This document shows positions 60,882 to 64,000 of a DNA stretch of 64,000 bases, one piece after another. Source of the DNA: Sphingomonas alpina (GTDB lineage Bacteria > Pseudomonadota > Alphaproteobacteria > Sphingomonadales > Sphingomonadaceae); NCBI RefSeq assembly GCF_014490665.1, contig NZ_CP061038.1, forward strand, positions 5,133,461 to 5,197,460, read 5' to 3'. The notes beneath the pieces were generated by a model. It saw only the letters and a program-made list of their open reading frames with translations, did no database searches and had not been told where the DNA came from. The position numbers and the translations under genes are program-made. Within the stretch, counting starts at the first letter, position 1; every line of letters begins with the position of its first letter.

Positions 60882-63800
60882 GTGACGACCATGCCGGAAC
60901 CTGACGACCTACCCGCTTTCGCCGAACTGGTCGCGGCGACCAATTATTCCTTCCTGCGTGGAGCGTCGCATCCGTCGGACTTCGTCGCTCACGCCAACAA
61001 GCTCGGCATGACCGGCATCGGCATTGCCGACCGCAACACCGTGGCCGGGGTGGTGCGCGCCTATAGCGCGCTCAAGGAAGCACCGGAGAAGGCGCGCGCA
61101 GCACGGCTTGCCGACAAGAAGGCCAAAGGCGAACCGGAAGTGCTGACGCCGAAGGAATCGGCCAGCTGCGAAATCGATCTGAAGCTCGTGGTTGGCGCGC
61201 GGCTCGTGTTTACCGACGGCACGCCGGACATCGTCGCCTATCCCGCGACCCGCTATGGCTGGGGGCGGCTCACGCGCTTGCTGACGGTCGGCAATCTGCG
61301 CGCGGTGAAGGGCAACTGCATCCTCAAATTCGACGATCTGCTCGACTATAGCCAGGACCTGCTGCTGATCGTGCTGCCCTATTCCACTGCGCAGGAGGAA
61401 GAGGCGCACCGCAAGCCGGTGGACTATGATTACGATGACGCGAGTGATCCGCCCCGGCCCTTGCTGCGTCTCGTCACCTCACCGCCCGAGGATGTCGGGG
61501 ATGTGCTCACCCGCCTGTCGCGTGCCGCGCCGGATCGCGTCTGGCTGGGGGCGGCGATGCCACGCGGAGGCCGCGACGGCCGCACATTGAGCAAGCTGCA
61601 GGCGATGGCGCGCGGGGCCGGTGTACCGCTGATCGCGACCAACGACGCGCTCTATGCCATGCCCGAGCAGCGGCCGTTGCACGATGTGCTGACCTGTATC
61701 CGCCAGGGCACCACGATCGCCGCGGCGGGCAAGCGGCTCGAGGCCAATGCCGAGCGCCATCTGAAAAGCCCCGATGAGATGGCGCGGCTGTTCCGTGATT
61801 GTCCCGATGCCATTGCGCAGACTCAGGTCCTGCTGTCGCGCATCGGCTTCGATCTCGGGCAGCTGCGCTACGAATATCCGCACGAGCCGGTGCCTGAAGG
61901 CTGGGAAGCGCAGGCCTGGCTCGAACATATCGCGTGGCAGGCCGCGATCGATCGGTACGACCGGATGCCGGACAAGGTGCTCGCCTCGCTGATCGAGGAA
62001 TTCACCCTGATCCGTGAGCGCAACTACGCTTATTATTTCCTGACCGTCTATGATCTGGTGCGTTTCGCCCGTGCACAGGACCCGCCGATCCTGTGTCAGG
62101 GACGCGGCTCTGCCGCCAACTCCGCCGTCTGCTTCCTGCTTGGCGTGACCTCGATCGATCCGATGAAGCATGATCTGCTCTTCTCGCGCTTCGTGTCGGA
62201 GGAGCGCGGCGAGCCGCCCGATATCGATGTCGATTTCGAGCATGAGCGGCGCGAAGAGGTGATGCAGTATATCTATCAGCGTTACGGTCGGCACCGCGCC
62301 GGCATCGCCGCGACGGTGGCGCACTACCGATCGCGCAGCACGGTGCGCGAGGTCGCCAAGGCGCTGGGGATGAGTCAGGACATCCCGGAGCGGATGGCGA
62401 GCACTGTCTGGGGCAGTTATTCCGGCGATATGGAGGGGCGGCGGATCGAGGAAGCCGGCTTCGACCTCGACAATCCCGAGATCGTGCGGCTGCGTTTCAT
62501 CATGGACCAGATTCTCGCCGCGCCTTTCCCGCGCCATCTGTCGCAGCATGTCGGCGGTTTCGTGCTGACCGAAAACCGGCTCGACGAGACGGTGCCGCTG
62601 CACCATGCGGCGATGGCGGATCGCAGCTTCATCGAATGGGACAAGGACGATATCGACGCGCTTGGCCTGATGAAGGTCGATATCCTTGCGCTCGGCATGC
62701 TGACCTGCATCCGCAAGAGCTTCGACCTGCTGCGCGATCATGGCCTGGGCGATCATACGCTCGAAGTCGATATCGATACGGATGATGAGGCCGTCTATGA
62801 CATGCTGTGCTTGGGCGACAGCATCGGCGTGTTCCAGGTCGAGAGCCGCGCGCAGATCAACATGTTGCCGCGTCTCAAGCCGCGTGACCTCTACGATCTG
62901 ACGGTTCAGGTCGCGATCGTCCGGCCCGGCCCGATCGAGGGTGACATGGTCCATCCCTATTTGCGCCGTCGCAGCGAAGTCGAGAAGGTCGATTATCCTT
63001 CGCCCGCCCCGCCGCATGATCCGGACGAGCTCAAAACCCTGCTCGGCAAGACCTATGGCGTGCCCTTGTTCCAGGAACAGGCGATGAAGCTGGCGATCAC
63101 TGCCGCTGCATTCACCCCGTCGGAGGCGAACCAGTTGCGCCGCGCCATGGCGACGTTTCGTAACCTCGGCACGATCCATAATTTCCATGCCAAGCTGGTG
63201 GATGGGATGGTCGGGCGCGGCTATGAGCGCGACTTTGCCGAGCGCTGCTACAAGCAGATCGAGGGGTTCGGCAGCTATGGCTTTCCCGAAAGCCACGCGC
63301 TGTCCTTCGCGCGGCTGGTCTATGTCTCGTCGTGGATCAAATGCCATCATCCGGCGGTGTTCGCCTGTGCTTTGCTCAATTCGCAGCCGATGGGATTCTA
63401 TGCGCCGGCACAGATCGTGCGCGATGCGATCGAGCATGGTGTCGCAGTGCGCGCGGTCGACGTGAATGCGAGTGGATGGGACAACAGCCTTGAGCCAATA
63501 GACGATGCTCTCTCGGCACTCCCTCACTGTCACCCCCGCGAAAGTGGGGGTCCTGCTTCTTCTTCAAGCGACGAACAGGAGGAGCGGGATCCCCGCTTTC
63601 GCGGGGATGACAATAAGGAAGGTGTTCTACAACACCCCCACGCCCTGCGTCTGGGCATGCGCCAGATCGCCGGGTTCAAACAGGAATGGGCCGATGATCT
63701 GGTCAAGGCGCGCAGCGACGGCGCCTTCACCTCGATCGAGACGCTCGCCCGCCGCGCCGGCCTGCCCGAACGCGCGCTGCGCCTGCTTGCCGATGCCGAC

Positions 63801-64000
63801 GCATTCCGCTCGATCGGGCTCGACCGGCGCGACGCGCTCTGGGATGCGCGGCGCACCCCGTCCGCTGCCTTGCCGCTGTTCGCGGCGGCGCGCGCGGCGG
63901 AGCTTGGCGCGGAAGAAGACATGGCGTTGCCCGAAATGACCGGTGCGGAGCATGTCGTGGCCGATTACCAGATGACGCGGCTATCGCTGAAGGCGCATCC
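60882..64000 (+). CDS. dnaE2: Error-prone DNA polymerase DnaE2 (ImuC), 5' part
   Basis: Runs off the right edge; about 1,040 codons visible. GTG 60882 has GGAG seven bases upstream; ATG 60891 (MPEPDDLPAFAELVAATNYS) is the alternative. PHP domain at the N-terminus (FLRGASHPSDFVAHA, GIADRNTVAGVVRA); polymerase core with CQGRGSAANSAVCFLLG, catalytic acidic PDIDVDFEHERREEV (about residue 445), HVGGFVLTENRL, GVPLFQEQAMKLAI and FGSYGFPESHALSFARLVYV. Third gene of the LexA-controlled cassette; with ImuA and ImuB it performs mutagenic lesion bypass. A REP-like element is inserted in frame around codons 880-910 counted from the ATG (63529-63611). No stop codon interrupts the frame. Confidence 0.93.
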   Translation, partial: MTTMPEPDDLPAFAELVAATNYSFLRGASHPSDFVAHANKLGMTGIGIADRNTVAGVVRAYSALKEAPEKARAARLADKKAKGEPEVLTPKESASCEIDLKLVVGARLVFTDGTPDIVAYPATRYGWGRLTRLLTVGNLRAVKGNCILKFDDLLDYSQDLLLIVLPYSTAQEEEAHRKPVDYDYDDASDPPRPLLRLVTSPPEDVGDVLTRLSRAAPDRVWLGAAMPRGGRDGRTLSKLQAMARGAGVPLIATNDALYAMPEQRPLHDVLTCIRQGTTIAAAGKRLEANAERHLKSPDEMARLFRDCPDAIAQTQVLLSRIGFDLGQLRYEYPHEPVPEGWEAQAWLEHIAWQAAIDRYDRMPDKVLASLIEEFTLIRERNYAYYFLTVYDLVRFARAQDPPILCQGRGSAANSAVCFLLGVTSIDPMKHDLLFSRFVSEERGEPPDIDVDFEHERREEVMQYIYQRYGRHRAGIAATVAHYRSRSTVREVAKALGMSQDIPERMASTVWGSYSGDMEGRRIEEAGFDLDNPEIVRLRFIMDQILAAPFPRHLSQHVGGFVLTENRLDETVPLHHAAMADRSFIEWDKDDIDALGLMKVDILALGMLTCIRKSFDLLRDHGLGDHTLEVDIDTDDEAVYDMLCLGDSIGVFQVESRAQINMLPRLKPRDLYDLTVQVAIVRPGPIEGDMVHPYLRRRSEVEKVDYPSPAPPHDPDELKTLLGKTYGVPLFQEQAMKLAITAAAFTPSEANQLRRAMATFRNLGTIHNFHAKLVDGMVGRGYERDFAERCYKQIEGFGSYGFPESHALSFARLVYVSSWIKCHHPAVFACALLNSQPMGFYAPAQIVRDAIEHGVAVRAVDVNASGWDNSLEPIDDALSALPHCHPRESGGPASSSSDEQEERDPRFRGDDNKEGVLQHPHALRLGMRQIAGFKQEWADDLVKARSDGAFTSIETLARRAGLPERALRLLADADAFRSIGLDRRDALWDARRTPSAALPLFAAARAAELGAEEDMALPEMTGAEHVVADYQMTRLSLKAH
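63529..63611. repeat. REP-like element inserted in frame in dnaE2
   Basis: 25-bp arms 63529-63553 and 63587-63611 are complementary but for three positions (core CCCCGCGAAAG / CTTTCGCGGGG). The element and flanks add about 40 residues (HPRESGGPASSSSDEQEE, RDPRFRGDD and surroundings) between VDVNASGWDNSLEP and ALRLGMRQIAGF, which are normally close together in DnaE2. Reading frame is kept. Confidence 0.8.

Noticed and set aside
61479..63533. 684-codon open frame on the minus strand
   Set aside because: Lies fully opposite dnaE2, whose motifs are unmistakable; high-GC codon bias opens the antisense frame.

Overview
The window looks like a chromosome segment of a high-GC alphaproteobacterium, most probably a sphingomonad. 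Reasons, none decisive: strong G/C bias at third codon positions, an imuA-imuB-dnaE2 cassette with a GAAC-N7-GAAC (alphaproteobacterial type) LexA box, a CopA/CopB/CopC/CopD copper set, and several dispersed REP-like inverted repeats of types I associate with sphingomonads. No rRNA, tRNA or CRISPR array was recognised.

Layout. (1) 1-6.6 kb: a defence island. The tail of a Z1-domain ATPase/helicase-like gene is followed by a PD-(D/E)XK protein and an AIPR-family protein in an overlapping operon; then an unknown gene; then an AbiEi/AbiEii type IV toxin-antitoxin pair preceded by three 48-bp operator-like repeats. 6.6-7.3 kb is a gene-poor stretch with a possible cell-wall hydrolase remnant. (2) 7.3-21.4 kb: a cluster matching the E. 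coli yehI-yehL-yehM-yehP-yehQ set (two DUF4132 proteins, MoxR AAA+ ATPase, DUF5682, VWA and SWIM proteins). The VWA and SWIM genes each carry an apparent one-base deletion in a homopolymer. (3) 21.8-39.6 kb: an NTF2-like protein, then a sigma-54 activator (bEBP) and, behind a good -24/-12 promoter, a long co-directional operon of mostly unrecognised proteins: DUF3467, a large papain-like cysteine protease protein with an internal duplication, a subtilisin-like protease coupled to a Trypco2-like protein, four paralogues of an unnamed family, and two proteins sharing another unnamed C-terminal domain. This is the best candidate for an undescribed system. (4) 39.8-41.2 kb: a cytochrome b561-YceI fusion. 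(5) 41.6-47.4 kb: copper resistance, copCD divergent from a CnrYXH-like anti-sigma/sensor/ECF-sigma triad and copAB; a shared promoter-like motif precedes all three units. (6) 47.6-54.4 kb: ordinary metabolism and regulation (beta-hydroxyacid dehydrogenase, small alpha/beta hydrolase, PMT-type glycosyltransferase, PAS-GGDEF diguanylate cyclase, NmrA-type oxidoreductase + DUF1772 divergent from a TetR regulator). (7) 54.7-58.2 kb: a three-gene operon ending in a DyP-type peroxidase. (8) 58.4-64 kb: SOS mutagenesis cassette imuA-imuB-dnaE2, with a REP-like element inserted in frame in dnaE2, which runs off the window.

How the genes work together: the left end is anti-phage; the copper block is one regulon in which periplasmic metal should release the ECF sigma factor; the imu cassette is damage-induced; the sigma-54 operon has its own activator directly upstream and its biochemical purpose is unknown, with two proteases as the only recognisable enzymes. 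All assignments come from reading the sequence; no database search was run.
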